Assembly: GCA_903911905.1 (NCBI GenBank)
Contig: CAIWFK010000877.1
Span: forward strand, 1-42,610
Reading direction: 5' to 3'
DNA length: 42,610 nt
From: an uncultured Myxococcales bacterium
Lineage (GTDB): Bacteria > Myxococcota > Myxococcia > Myxococcales > Myxococcaceae
Below are positions 34,376-42,087 of this stretch, piece after piece. Position 1 is the stretch's first letter; each line of letters starts with the position of its first letter. Made by a program: the position numbers and the translations under genes. The notes under the pieces were generated by a model. It made no database searches. It saw only the letters and a program-made list of their open reading frames with translations, and was not told the DNA's origin.

Positions 34376-34927
34376 TCACCCGGCCTTCTTGATCTTCGCG
34401 GTCAGCGTCTCTTCGCCCTTCTTCCAGTTGCAGGGGCACAGCTCGTCGGTCTGCAGGCCGTCGAGCACGCGCACCACTTCGTCGACGTTGCGGCCGACCG
34501 AGAGGTCGTTGGCCGACGCGTAGCGAACCACGCCGTTGGGGTCGATGATGAAGGTCGCGCGCAGGGCGACCTGCTCCTGAGGCTGCATCAGACCGAAGGC
34601 GTCGGCCATCGCCGGGGTGACGTGCAGCAGGGGGTGGTTCAGCTTCTTGAGGTCAGCGTGATCGTTGCGCCAGGCCAGGTGCGAGAACTCGTTGTCCATC
34701 GAGCCGCCCAGCAGCACCGCGCCGCGGTCGCCGAAGTCCTTCAGCTTCTTGTCGAACTCGACGATCTCGGTCGGGCAGACGAAGGTGAAGTCCTTCGGGT
34801 AGGTGTAGAAGACGATCCACTTGCCGGCGTAGTCCTTGTTCGAGACCTTCTTGAACTCCTTGCCCTTCTCGATCGAGACACAGGCCTGAACGTTGAAATC
34901 GGGCGACTTGGAACCAGGTGAAAGCAT
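34376..34927 (-). CDS. ahpC: 2-Cys peroxiredoxin AhpC
   Basis: 183 residues with a clear ribosome site (GAAGGAAGAAAC before ATG). Peroxidatic Cys51 is in DFTFVCPTE and the resolving region is LCPCNW with Cys164 and Cys166. The three-Cys layout matches mycobacterial AhpC (C61, C174, C176), the form that pairs with AhpD instead of the AhpF flavoprotein, in agreement with the gene next door. It reduces hydrogen peroxide, alkyl hydroperoxides and peroxynitrite in the cytoplasm. It lies 57 bases after the Fur-family gene and is likely transcribed with it. Confidence 0.97.
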   Translation of the reverse strand: MLSPGSKSPDFNVQACVSIEKGKEFKKVSNKDYAGKWIVFYTYPKDFTFVCPTEIVEFDKKLKDFGDRGAVLLGGSMDNEFSHLAWRNDHADLKKLNHPLLHVTPAMADAFGLMQPQEQVALRATFIIDPNGVVRYASANDLSVGRNVDEVVRVLDGLQTDELCPCNWKKGEETLTAKIKKAG

Positions 34928-34984
34928 GGTGTTTCTTCCTTCGTGGGTGGGTACGGCGTGGGGTGGGACTGCTGGGAAAGACCT

Positions 34985-35392
34985 TCAGCGGCGCTTCTTC
35001 ACCTTCGTGCCGCGCATGACGACCATGTACTCGCGAACCTCGTAGCCCTTGAGCCCGGTGACGTCGCCGACCTTCACCGCCGACCAGGGCACGTCTTCGA
35101 TGTCGCCCGTCTCGTCGTCGATGAAGTGGTGGTGCGGTTCGAGGCGGGGGTCGAACACCACGCGCCCTTCGGAAATCACCAACTGCCGCAGCAGGCCCTT
35201 TTCGACGAACAGGTGCAGCGTGTTGTAGACCGTCGCTCGCGAGAGCATGGGCAACGCGTTCTGGACCTGCTCGAGCACCTGGTCGGCCGACGGGTGCTGT
35301 TCGGTCTCGAGCACGAATTCGGCGACGGCCAGCCGCTGGGCCGAGGGCTGCACCCCCGCTTCCTTCAGCCGCTCGATGAGTTCCAGATTCAT
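34985..35392 (-). CDS. Fur/PerR-family regulator lacking all cysteines
   Basis: 135 residues. The winged helix is visible with [15 protein letters not shown] and [18 protein letters not shown]. The dimerisation part has candidate regulatory ligands: His33 in EQHPSADQV, Asp in [13 protein letters not shown], two His of that HHH, and Asp in GDIEDV. They follow the order H37, D85, H91, H93, D104 of Bacillus PerR. No cysteine occurs anywhere, so the structural Zn(Cys4) site of Fur/PerR is absent. Next to ahpC, ahpD and dps a peroxide-sensing (PerR) role is likely. The ATG is fixed at 35392, only a few bases from a palindrome that it probably binds. Confidence 0.9.
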   Translation of the reverse strand: MNLELIERLKEAGVQPSAQRLAVAEFVLETEQHPSADQVLEQVQNALPMLSRATVYNTLHLFVEKGLLRQLVISEGRVVFDPRLEPHHHFIDDETGDIEDVPWSAVKVGDVTGLKGYEVREYMVVMRGTKVKKRR

Positions 35393-35393
35393 T

Positions 35394-35414
35394 CTGGGTT
35401 TAGACTTAATCCAG
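35394..35414. promoter_or_regulatory. Candidate Fur/PerR operator between perR-like gene and dps
   Basis: A 21-base imperfect palindrome runs from CTGGGTTTAG to TTAATCCAG around a central A, with eight of ten pairs matched. It is one of the few AT-rich spots in the region. On the minus strand a perfect TTGACA (35425-35430) is followed after 16 bases by TAAGTC (35403-35408), so the dyad would cover a -10 element of the regulator's own promoter. dps starts 108 bases away on the other side, so one site could control both units. Confidence 0.6.
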
Positions 35415-35521
35415 ACTTTGTCATTGTCAACCGAATCGTTCTGCGCAACCCTGCGCTCGCCGCCGCATCTGTCCCCCCAGCAGTCGATCCCCTTTCCCCA
35501 AAAAGACGAAGGAGCTTCCCC

Positions 35522-36010
35522 ATGGCGAAGAAGACGACGCAGCAGGCAGTGGACATCGGCATCGCGCAGAAGGACCGGGCGGCCATCGCCGAGGGGCTCG
35601 ACGCGCTGCTGGCCGACACCTACGTGCTGTACCTGAAGACCCACGCCTTCCACTGGAACGTCGAGGGCCCGATGTTCCAGACCCTGCACCTGATGTTCGA
35701 GACCCAGTACAACGAGCTGTGGCTGGCGGTGGACCCCATCGCCGAGCGCATTCGCGCGCTGGGGCTGCCGGTGCACGCGACCTGGGCCGAGTTCGTCAAG
35801 CGCTCGAGCATCGACGAGCGGGCCGGCGTGCCCGACGCGATGGACATGGTGCGCGAGCTGGTCAAGGGCCACGAGGCCGCAGCGCGCACCGCCCGCAGCA
35901 TCTTCCCCCGCGCCGAAAAGGGCGGCGACGAATCGACGGTCGACCTGCTGACCCAGCGGCTGCAGGTGCACGAGAAGACCGCGTGGATGTTGCGCAGCCT
36001 GCTGGCCTGA
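35522..36010 (+). CDS. dps: Dps-family ferritin-like DNA protection protein
   Basis: 162 residues with an excellent ribosome site (GAAGGAGC). The Dps ferroxidase signature is present: [17 protein letters not shown] with His44, then Asp71 and Glu75 in [11 protein letters not shown]. Such proteins form 12-mers that oxidise Fe(II) with hydrogen peroxide, store iron and often bind DNA; a short basic N-terminus (MAKKTTQQ) could serve the latter. It diverges from the Fur/PerR-like gene across 129 bases with a shared palindrome, which suggests peroxide-induced expression. A TetR gene begins 20 bases downstream. Confidence 0.96.
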   Translation: MAKKTTQQAVDIGIAQKDRAAIAEGLDALLADTYVLYLKTHAFHWNVEGPMFQTLHLMFETQYNELWLAVDPIAERIRALGLPVHATWAEFVKRSSIDERAGVPDAMDMVRELVKGHEAAARTARSIFPRAEKGGDESTVDLLTQRLQVHEKTAWMLRSLLA

Positions 36011-36030
36011 ACGACTGGCACCGTCGACTC

Positions 36031-36663
36031 GTGGCCAAGGACAAGGACCTGGGGGTGCGCAAGGTGCCCCGGCAACTGCGCTCGAAGCAGACCGTCGATG
36101 CCATCTTCGAGGCCGCGATGCAGGTGCTCGAGCGTACCGAGCAGGACGCCTCGGTGCAGACCATCGCCGACCGCGCCGGGGTCAGCGTGGGCTCGCTCTA
36201 CCAGTACTTCCCCACCAAGGAATCGCTGGTCGCCTCGCTCATCGACCTGCACCTGACCCAGCGCGTGGAGGACCTGGCGAAGCGGCTCGACGCCGCGCGC
36301 GCGTTGCCGGCCGAAGAGGCGGCGAAGGTGCTGGTCGACGGCCTGGTGGCGATGATGAAGCCGCGCCTGGGCATCGAGCGGGCCATGATGCGCTCGTTCG
36401 TGCGGCTGGGAAACCTCGAGCACTTCACCGCGCGCGACGGCGAGATGACCGCGCTGGTCGAACGGTTCCTCCTCGGGCTGGGCGACCAGGTGCGGCCCGT
36501 CGACCCGGCGCTCGCCGCGTTCCTGGTCTTCAGCACCCTGCGCTCGGCGCTGCTGCTCACCGTGCTCCAGAAGCCCGAGCGGCTCGACGACCCGGCCTTC
36601 GCCGACGAGCTGCGGCGCCTGGTGGTGGGCTTCTTGAAACACCCCGACGCACCGAAGGCATAA
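36031..36663 (+). CDS. TetR-family transcriptional regulator
   Basis: 210 residues from a GTG at 36031, without a clear ribosome site. The DNA-binding part is standard: RSKQTVDAIFEAAMQVLE, TIADRAGVSVGSLYQYFPTK, ESLVASLID. The C-terminal ligand domain resembles the AcrR-type group (FLVFSTLRSALLLTVL). The effector and target are unknown. It follows dps by 20 bases and precedes manA with one base between stop and start, so it may be read from the dps promoter and could regulate the genes it travels with. Confidence 0.93.
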   Translation: MAKDKDLGVRKVPRQLRSKQTVDAIFEAAMQVLERTEQDASVQTIADRAGVSVGSLYQYFPTKESLVASLIDLHLTQRVEDLAKRLDAARALPAEEAAKVLVDGLVAMMKPRLGIERAMMRSFVRLGNLEHFTARDGEMTALVERFLLGLGDQVRPVDPALAAFLVFSTLRSALLLTVLQKPERLDDPAFADELRRLVVGFLKHPDAPKA

Positions 36664-36664
36664 G

Positions 36665-37804
36665 GTGCAGGGCGTGCTTCGACTGACCAACCCGGTACAG
36701 CCCTACGCGTGGGGCAGCCTCACCGCCATCGCCGACCTGCTGGGTCGACCCGCGCCCGGAACGCCCGAGGCCGAGCTGTGGTTGGGCGCGCACCCCTCGG
36801 CGCCCTCGAAGCTCGACTCGGGGCAGACGCTGCGCGAGCTCATCGCCGAAGACCCGGTGGGCCACCTGGGCAGCGCCGTCGCGCGACGCTTCGAGCAGCG
36901 CTTGCCCTTCCTGCTCAAGGTGCTGGCCGCCGCGCAGCCGCTCTCGCTGCAGGCCCACCCCAGCCTCGCGCAGGCGCGCGAGGGCTTCCGGCTCGAGAAC
37001 GAACGGGGCGTGCCACTGACCGCGCCACACCGCAACTACAAGGACGCGAACCACAAGCCCGAGATTCTGTGTGCGCTCACGCCCTTTCACGCGCTGTGCG
37101 GCTTTCGCCGGCTCGACGACACCGTGCGGCTCTTCGGCGCGCTGGGGCTCGAGACGACGCGGTTGGCCTCGGGGCTGCGCGGGTACTTCGAGTGGGTGAT
37201 GACGCTCGAGCGCGAGCCGCGCGCGACGCTGGTGGCGCAGGTCGAGCGGGCCTGTGCGACGCCTCCCCCCGGCTGGGAGCGGGAATGCGGCTGGGCGCTG
37301 CGGCTGTGCCGCGCGTACCCCGGTGACGTGGGCGTGGTGGGCGCGCTGTTGCTCAACCTGCTCACGCTCGAGCCGGGCCAGGCCATCTTCCTGCCGGCCG
37401 GCAACCTGCACGCCTACCTCGAGGGCGTGGGGGTGGAATTGATGGCCAACAGCGACAACGTGCTGCGCGGAGGCCTGACCCCCAAGCACGTCGAGGTGGC
37501 CGAACTGCTTCGGGTACTCGACTTCACGCACGGGCCGGTGAACGTGCTCGCGCCGTCGGGGGCGGTGGCGGTCTACCCGACCAGCGCTCCGGACTTCGAG
37601 CTGACGCGGGTGACGGTGGCCGGGCCCGTCGAGCTGCCCCGTCGCGGTGCCGAGCTGCTGCTGGTGACCTCGGGACAGGTGCGCGTGAACGGCCAGACGC
37701 TCGCTCGCGGGCAGTCGGCGTTCCTGGGCGCGAACGAGCGCGGCGCGGTGCGCCTCGAAGGTGACGGCGTGGTCTTCCGCGCCACGGTCGGAGTGGGCGA
37801 GTGA
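36665..37804 (+). CDS. manA: Mannose-6-phosphate isomerase, class I
   Basis: 379 residues, normal length for type I phosphomannose isomerase, which interconverts mannose-6-phosphate and fructose-6-phosphate for polysaccharide and glycoconjugate synthesis. The start VQPYAWGSLTAIADLLG is typical. Zinc ligands are visible as Gln96 and His98 in LSLQAHPS, Glu133 in NHKPEIL, and His in PAGNLHAYLEG. The catalytic Arg region is in NSDNVLRGGLTPKH. GTG 36665 is used (GAAGG precedes it); a second GTG at 36674 is possible. Its stop overlaps the next start as GTGA. Confidence 0.95.
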   Translation: MQGVLRLTNPVQPYAWGSLTAIADLLGRPAPGTPEAELWLGAHPSAPSKLDSGQTLRELIAEDPVGHLGSAVARRFEQRLPFLLKVLAAAQPLSLQAHPSLAQAREGFRLENERGVPLTAPHRNYKDANHKPEILCALTPFHALCGFRRLDDTVRLFGALGLETTRLASGLRGYFEWVMTLEREPRATLVAQVERACATPPPGWERECGWALRLCRAYPGDVGVVGALLLNLLTLEPGQAIFLPAGNLHAYLEGVGVELMANSDNVLRGGLTPKHVEVAELLRVLDFTHGPVNVLAPSGAVAVYPTSAPDFELTRVTVAGPVELPRRGAELLLVTSGQVRVNGQTLARGQSAFLGANERGAVRLEGDGVVFRATVGVGE

Positions 37805-38685
37805 AGCTGGCGCACTTTTCGGACATTCACGTCACGCACTTTCCGTTGTCGGGCGAGTTCGCGCTCAAGCGCCTGGCGGCGGTGGCCAGCTTCTCGCTCA
37901 TGGGGCGCGGCCGGCACTTCGAAGGCAGCGACACGCGCATCGCCGCGCTGCTGGCCGACGTCGACGCGCAGCAGGTCGACCACGCGCTGTGCACCGGCGA
38001 CCTCACCGGCGTCTCGACGGAGGCCGAGTTCACCCGCGTGGCCGAGCTGTTCGGGCCTCGACTCGAGCAACCGCAGCGCTTCACGGTGATTCCCGGCAAC
38101 CACGACCGCTACGTGAAGGGCGTCGAGGGGCTGTTCGAACGGCACTTCGGGCGGCTGAGCGAAGGCGCGCGGTTCCCCTTCGTGAAGGCCCTGCCGTCGG
38201 GCGTGACCATCGTCGGCATCGACGTGACGCGCCCCACCAGCGTGGTCGATTCGTCGGGGCTGGCGGGTGAGGCCCAGCGCGCGCGACTGCTCGAGGTGCT
38301 GACCGATGCGTCCCTGAAGAGCCGCTTCGTGATTCTCGCGCTGCATTACGGGTTGCTCACCAGCCAGGGTACGCGCGATCGCCGCAACCACGGCCTGGTC
38401 GACGACCTCGAGGTGATGGCGCTGCTCGACCGCGACGAGGTGACGCTCGACCTGGTGCTGCATGGGCACCTGCACCGACCGTACGTGATGAAGACGGCGA
38501 AGCGGCAGATCATCAACGCGGGCAGCGCCACCGACCTGCACCTGAAGCAACCCGGGTACCACGTGTACGAGGTCGACCCGGCGGCGCACACGGTGCGAAT
38601 CGCCCGGCGAGAGTGGAACGCCGAGCGGGGGACCTACCTCGAGGTGGGTGACTCGCCCCTGGCACGGACGCTCGAAACGCGCTGA
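37801..38685 (+). CDS. Calcineurin-like metallophosphoesterase
   Basis: 294 residues from GTG 37801, overlapping manA by 4 bases. All five metal motifs of the family are present in order: HFSDIHVTH, CTGDLTG, IPGNHDRY, LALHYG and LHGHLHRPY. The layout is that of the CpdA/Icc-like class III cyclic nucleotide phosphodiesterase group, but the substrate cannot be told. There is no signal peptide, so it is cytoplasmic. Coupling with manA suggests coordinated expression and does not prove a shared pathway. The following 160 bases to the convergent gene show no clear terminator or gene. Confidence 0.93.
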   Translation: MKLAHFSDIHVTHFPLSGEFALKRLAAVASFSLMGRGRHFEGSDTRIAALLADVDAQQVDHALCTGDLTGVSTEAEFTRVAELFGPRLEQPQRFTVIPGNHDRYVKGVEGLFERHFGRLSEGARFPFVKALPSGVTIVGIDVTRPTSVVDSSGLAGEAQRARLLEVLTDASLKSRFVILALHYGLLTSQGTRDRRNHGLVDDLEVMALLDRDEVTLDLVLHGHLHRPYVMKTAKRQIINAGSATDLHLKQPGYHVYEVDPAAHTVRIARREWNAERGTYLEVGDSPLARTLETR

Positions 38686-38845
38686 GTCGGTTCGCGCGTG
38701 GCGTGACGCTGCTTCGATTCCCCCCCTCGAACGGCCTGACGCGCTCGAGCAGCGCCTGGCTCGCCTCGCCCGGCGATCGAATCAGAGCCCCACGCCGAGA
38801 AGGCTCGCCGCCCTCACGCCGCAAGCCCAGGCTGACCTGGGGCAG

Positions 38846-39409
38846 TCACCGGGGTTCGAACCAGAACGCTGAGGGCACCTCGAGCAGCGCCTCACGCCCG
38901 ATCGACTCGAGGTATTTCCGCACGAAGCCCGGCCAGCGCGGCGCCAGCACCAGGCCCTCGCGCGGCGACCAGCGCGCGGCATACGGGAAGATCGCGCGCA
39001 GGTGCGGGGTGGTCTCGGGCTTCAATTCGAGTGGCAACGCGCCCTCGACGCCCGGGTCCACCACGACGAGCTCGCGAACCGTCAACCATTCACGCGCACC
39101 CACCGTCGAACCGTCGAGCATGCACGCCAGCCGCACCGGAAACCCACGCTCCCAGCGCTCCCCGTCGTCGCGCACGTGCATCGGCGCCAGGCGAGGGAAG
39201 AGCGGCCCCAGCCACGCCTGTCGATGCCGCTCGAAGAGCTTGGCGAGGCGCTTCTTCACCGTCGACGATTGCGTGGCCTTCATCGACAGTGCCAGGTATT
39301 CGCCGCGCGGGTCTCCGCTCTCGAGCAACACGTCGCCCAGCACGCGCCAGGCGGCCTCGTCATTCGGAGCGGCGGCGACACGCGCGATGAGGCTGGTCAG
39401 CTCCATCAT
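38846..39409 (-). CDS. TIGR02996-like protein
   Basis: 187 residues, with adjacent ATGs at 39409 and 39406. The first 40 residues (LIARVAAAPNDEAAWRVLGD then VLLESGDPRGEYLAL) match the TIGR02996 pattern: a helix, P-x-D, a V-L-x-D-x-L motif, then GDPRGE. That domain is mostly found in myxobacteria and planctomycetes, often in front of leucine-rich repeats. The rest has LR-like pieces (LTVRELVVVDPGVEGALPLEL) but no full repeats. The protein is cytoplasmic and of unknown function. GGTTCGAACC at its end is coding and not a tRNA arm. Confidence 0.8.
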   Translation of the reverse strand: MMELTSLIARVAAAPNDEAAWRVLGDVLLESGDPRGEYLALSMKATQSSTVKKRLAKLFERHRQAWLGPLFPRLAPMHVRDDGERWERGFPVRLACMLDGSTVGAREWLTVRELVVVDPGVEGALPLELKPETTPHLRAIFPYAARWSPREGLVLAPRWPGFVRKYLESIGREALLEVPSAFWFEPR

Positions 39410-39444
39410 CTCGTCCGACGCCCGGTCAGTGCCTTCACCGACCT

Positions 39445-39881
39445 TCAGCGCCGCGAACGACGTCGGCGCCAGTGCGCGAGCACCCCCAGCGTCGCGAGCA
39501 GCTCGATGGGCCCGGGCGCGGCCGTGCAGCCTCCGCCCTTCTTGTGGAAGACCCAGAGGTCACGTCGTGCAGCGCGAGCGTCGAGACGAGGCCGCGGTAC
39601 TTCTCGAGCGCGGTACGCGCGGACGGAAGTACCAGCGTCTTCCAGAGGTCCACGTCGGCCGGGCTCAGCGGCCCCAGGTCTGCGGGGACCTCGGCGAGCC
39701 GAAGGTTCACGCCGAGGTCCTGATCGGTGGCGTCGGTGGAGCACGAGCCGCTCACGGCGGGGTCGAGCGCCTTCGCCGCGTTGACGAACGCCGCGCTGCT
39801 GCAGTCCTGTTGCGGGCCGGCGAACGCCAGGCTGCTCAGGCTGACCACCACCATCACTCCGAATCGACTGACGAATGTCAT
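39445..39881 (-). pseudogene. Secreted protein with MYXO-CTERM-like tail, one frameshift
   Basis: From ATG 39881 a signal peptide (VVVSLSSLAFAGPQQDC) starts a small exported protein. The frame stays convincing to TALEKYRGLVSTLALHD and then becomes nonsense. One base over, the sequence resumes as DLWVFHKKGGGCTAAPGP then IELLATLGVLAHWRRRRSRR and stops at 39445. The Gly-rich Cys, a hydrophobic stretch and an Arg cluster form the MYXO-CTERM-type sorting tail. A single missing base near 39562 joins both. The intact product would be about 145 residues and would be sorted to the outer surface by the family's system. Assembly error or mutation is possible. Confidence 0.7.
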
Positions 39882-39921
39882 GAAGGGCTCTTCGCCCGAC
39901 TCCTCCGGCTGGCGAACCGGT

Positions 39922-40830
39922 TCAGCGTTCGTTGAGCGCCCCGGGCGTGGTGCCTCGCGCGGCACCGGCGAGATCGACCGACCCGACCTGCTCGTACACC
40001 GCTCGCGAGGCGACCGCCGGCGCCGACCCCTTCTGGGGAGCCCAGTCGCCCGCCGCGAAGCGCACCTCGTGCACCGCGCACGACGTGTCGCTCATGCCGG
40101 GCATCACGGCAGGCAGCACCGAATGACGAACGCTGACGGTGCCGGGCACCTGGGGGTCGTTGAATCCTTCCGCGGCGAGCGCTCCCGGGAACGTGGCGAA
40201 GAGACCGTTTTCGAGCGCCAGCGAGGGCGTCCTGGTGGTCGAGCCGCTGACGAAGAACGACGCGCCCGCCGCGGGTGACGTCACCTCGGGGTTCGGGACA
40301 CAGCGGTTGTGCGCGAACGTGCAGCCGACCAGGCGCGCCGTGACGCCCTCGCGCAGCCGGAGCGCGCCACCCTGCACCGCCGCGTTGCGCGCGAAGAGGC
40401 AGTCGACGAACACCGCGTCGACCAGCTCGTCGAGCAGCACCGCGCCCCCCTGGCGACCCACGTTCTCGAGGAAGACCGAGCGCCGCACCTGCAGCGACTG
40501 CCCCGACGCGAGCAGCGCGCCGCCCCCGAAGGCCTTCGCCGTGCCGTGCGCGAAGACGCAGTTCTCGAGGACCAGGCGACCGGCGGTGAAGCGTACCAAC
40601 CCGCCTCCCGAAGCGTGACCGTGTTCGAAGGTCAACCCTCGCACCACCACCTCGCACCCCGGCGCGTCGACCTCGAGCACGTTGCCCTCGTCGCCCCCGT
40701 CGAGCACCGCGCCCGGCGCCCCCTCGATGGTCACGCTGCGACGCACCTTTGCCGACGCGAGGTGTCGGCCCTGGGGCACCACGACCCGGTCCTGCGACGC
40801 CACGTCCGACTGGAGATCGAAGAGCATCAT
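39922..40830 (-). CDS. Right-handed parallel beta-helix protein
   Basis: 302 residues from the first of two adjacent ATGs (40830, 40827). The start DVASQDRVVVPQGRHLASAK is the lead-in of many beta-helix proteins (something, something, TI-x-VPxGxY). Coils of about 22-25 residues follow: VVVRGLTFEHGHASGGGLV, LVLENCVFAHGTA, LQVRRSVFLENVGRQGGAVL, AVFVDCLFARNAAVQGGAL and ARLVGCTFAHNRC. There is no signal peptide, unusual for this fold, so the location is uncertain. No polysaccharide lyase residues stand out. It is divergent from the calpain-like gene across 88 bases. Confidence 0.82.
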   Translation of the reverse strand: MMLFDLQSDVASQDRVVVPQGRHLASAKVRRSVTIEGAPGAVLDGGDEGNVLEVDAPGCEVVVRGLTFEHGHASGGGLVRFTAGRLVLENCVFAHGTAKAFGGGALLASGQSLQVRRSVFLENVGRQGGAVLLDELVDAVFVDCLFARNAAVQGGALRLREGVTARLVGCTFAHNRCVPNPEVTSPAAGASFFVSGSTTRTPSLALENGLFATFPGALAAEGFNDPQVPGTVSVRHSVLPAVMPGMSDTSCAVHEVRFAAGDWAPQKGSAPAVASRAVYEQVGSVDLAGAARGTTPGALNER

Positions 40831-40918
40831 GGAGTTCACTCTCTCAAGATTCGAAAAAGCCGTCGTGACTTCGAAGTGACGAACCAACCCGCCCTCTCGT
40901 TGCGACAATGACCCCGCG

Positions 40919-41923
40919 ATGATCAAGAACGACAAGCCCCTGGGAAGCATCGCCCCCTCCGCGCCGGCCTCCGACGAACCGGTCGGCAAGAAGAAGGCTC
41001 GCGGTCGCCCCGCCGCCGAGGCCAATCGGGTCGCCGAGTCCTTGGCCCGCAGCTCGTTCGACAAGACGGCGGCCAGGACGCGCGGCGCCCACACCGACCC
41101 CGCCACCATCGGCAACCCGCCCGCCGGCCAGCCCGGCCTGATGAAGGACTGGAAGAAGGACAAGGTCTCGTACCAGGCGGTCGAGGGCAGCCTGAAGCTG
41201 GGCTCGTTGACCTACGACGACCTCACCCAGGGTGATTCGGGCGACTGCTACTTCCTCAGCTCGGCGGTGGCCATCGCGCACGACGACCCCGACGCGCTCA
41301 AGAAGCTCTTCACCGACAACGCCGATGGCACCACCACCGTGCACTTCTTCGAGAAGGGCCGCGACGGCGCGATGAAGCCGGTCGACATCACCGTCGACCA
41401 CACCTTGCCCGTCGGCAAGGACGGCCTCGAGTACGCCCAGGGCCGCGACAAGACCCAACTGTGGCCCGCCATTCTCGAGAATGCCTACGCGCAGTGGAAG
41501 GGCGGCTACGAGAACATCGGCGAGGGCGGCGAGCCCAGAGACGCGCTGCTGGCCATGACCGGCAAGACCAGCACCTACACCGACGAAATTTCGAAGGTCG
41601 ACCCCGACGCGCTGTGGAAGACCATGACCCAGGCCACCGCGCAGAAGCGGCCCATGGTCACCGGCACCTTCGACCAGAAAGACCAGCCGGTCGACTACCA
41701 GAAGGAGGACCTGGTCGAGGGCCACGACTACACGCTGCTGCGCGCCTACGAGTCGGACGGTCAGCGATTGGTCGACGTGCGCAACCCCTGGGGCAGCGAC
41801 CAGTGGAAGGGCGACCTGCACCCCCACGATCAAGACGGCAACTTCACCATGAAGTACGAGGACTACCTCAAGCGCTTCGAGGACTTCACGGTGCTCGACC
41901 AGCCGGTGGCGTCGCCCGCTTGA
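40919..41923 (+). CDS. Calpain-family (C2) cysteine protease
   Basis: 334 residues. The catalytic triad of the calpain C2 family is present: Cys110 in QGDSGDCYFLSSA, His269 in LVEGHDYTLL and Asn289 in VDVRNPWGSDQWKG. The oxyanion-side Gln104 precedes the Cys. The first 80 residues are Ala/Pro/Lys-rich, low in hydrophobics and probably disordered; no signal peptide is seen. No calcium-binding penta-EF-hand or C2 beta-sandwich is attached, so it is a protease core alone. Bacterial calpain-like proteases are scattered, and roles are largely unknown. The activity is well supported by motifs; the target is not. Confidence 0.9.
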   Translation: MIKNDKPLGSIAPSAPASDEPVGKKKARGRPAAEANRVAESLARSSFDKTAARTRGAHTDPATIGNPPAGQPGLMKDWKKDKVSYQAVEGSLKLGSLTYDDLTQGDSGDCYFLSSAVAIAHDDPDALKKLFTDNADGTTTVHFFEKGRDGAMKPVDITVDHTLPVGKDGLEYAQGRDKTQLWPAILENAYAQWKGGYENIGEGGEPRDALLAMTGKTSTYTDEISKVDPDALWKTMTQATAQKRPMVTGTFDQKDQPVDYQKEDLVEGHDYTLLRAYESDGQRLVDVRNPWGSDQWKGDLHPHDQDGNFTMKYEDYLKRFEDFTVLDQPVASPA

Positions 41924-41946
41924 CCGGGTTGCGCTGACGCGAATGT

Positions 41947-41965
41947 CAGGGGTGTGCGACCCCTG
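41947..41965. terminator. Short hairpin after the calpain gene
   Basis: CAGGGGT (41947-41953) and ACCCCTG (41959-41965) make a 7-bp GC-rich stem with a 5-base loop, 24 bases after the protease stop. No T-tract follows. The remaining bases up to 42087 hold no gene that I can support. Confidence 0.5.
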
Positions 41966-42087
41966 GGTCCCGGTGTGGGCGTCGGAACTGGCGGATGATC
42001 TTGGGGTTTTCGGTCGAGGTCAGGTAGCAGGTCCAACCACCTGTCCTTCGCTGTGAACTCCCCCAACTTCCGGAAGTCTTGAGCCAC

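Noticed and set aside
38850-38870. GGTTCGAACC resembling a tRNA T-arm
   Set aside because: No five-pair T stem, no anticodon or acceptor arm can be built around it, and it codes for the end of the TIGR02996-like protein.
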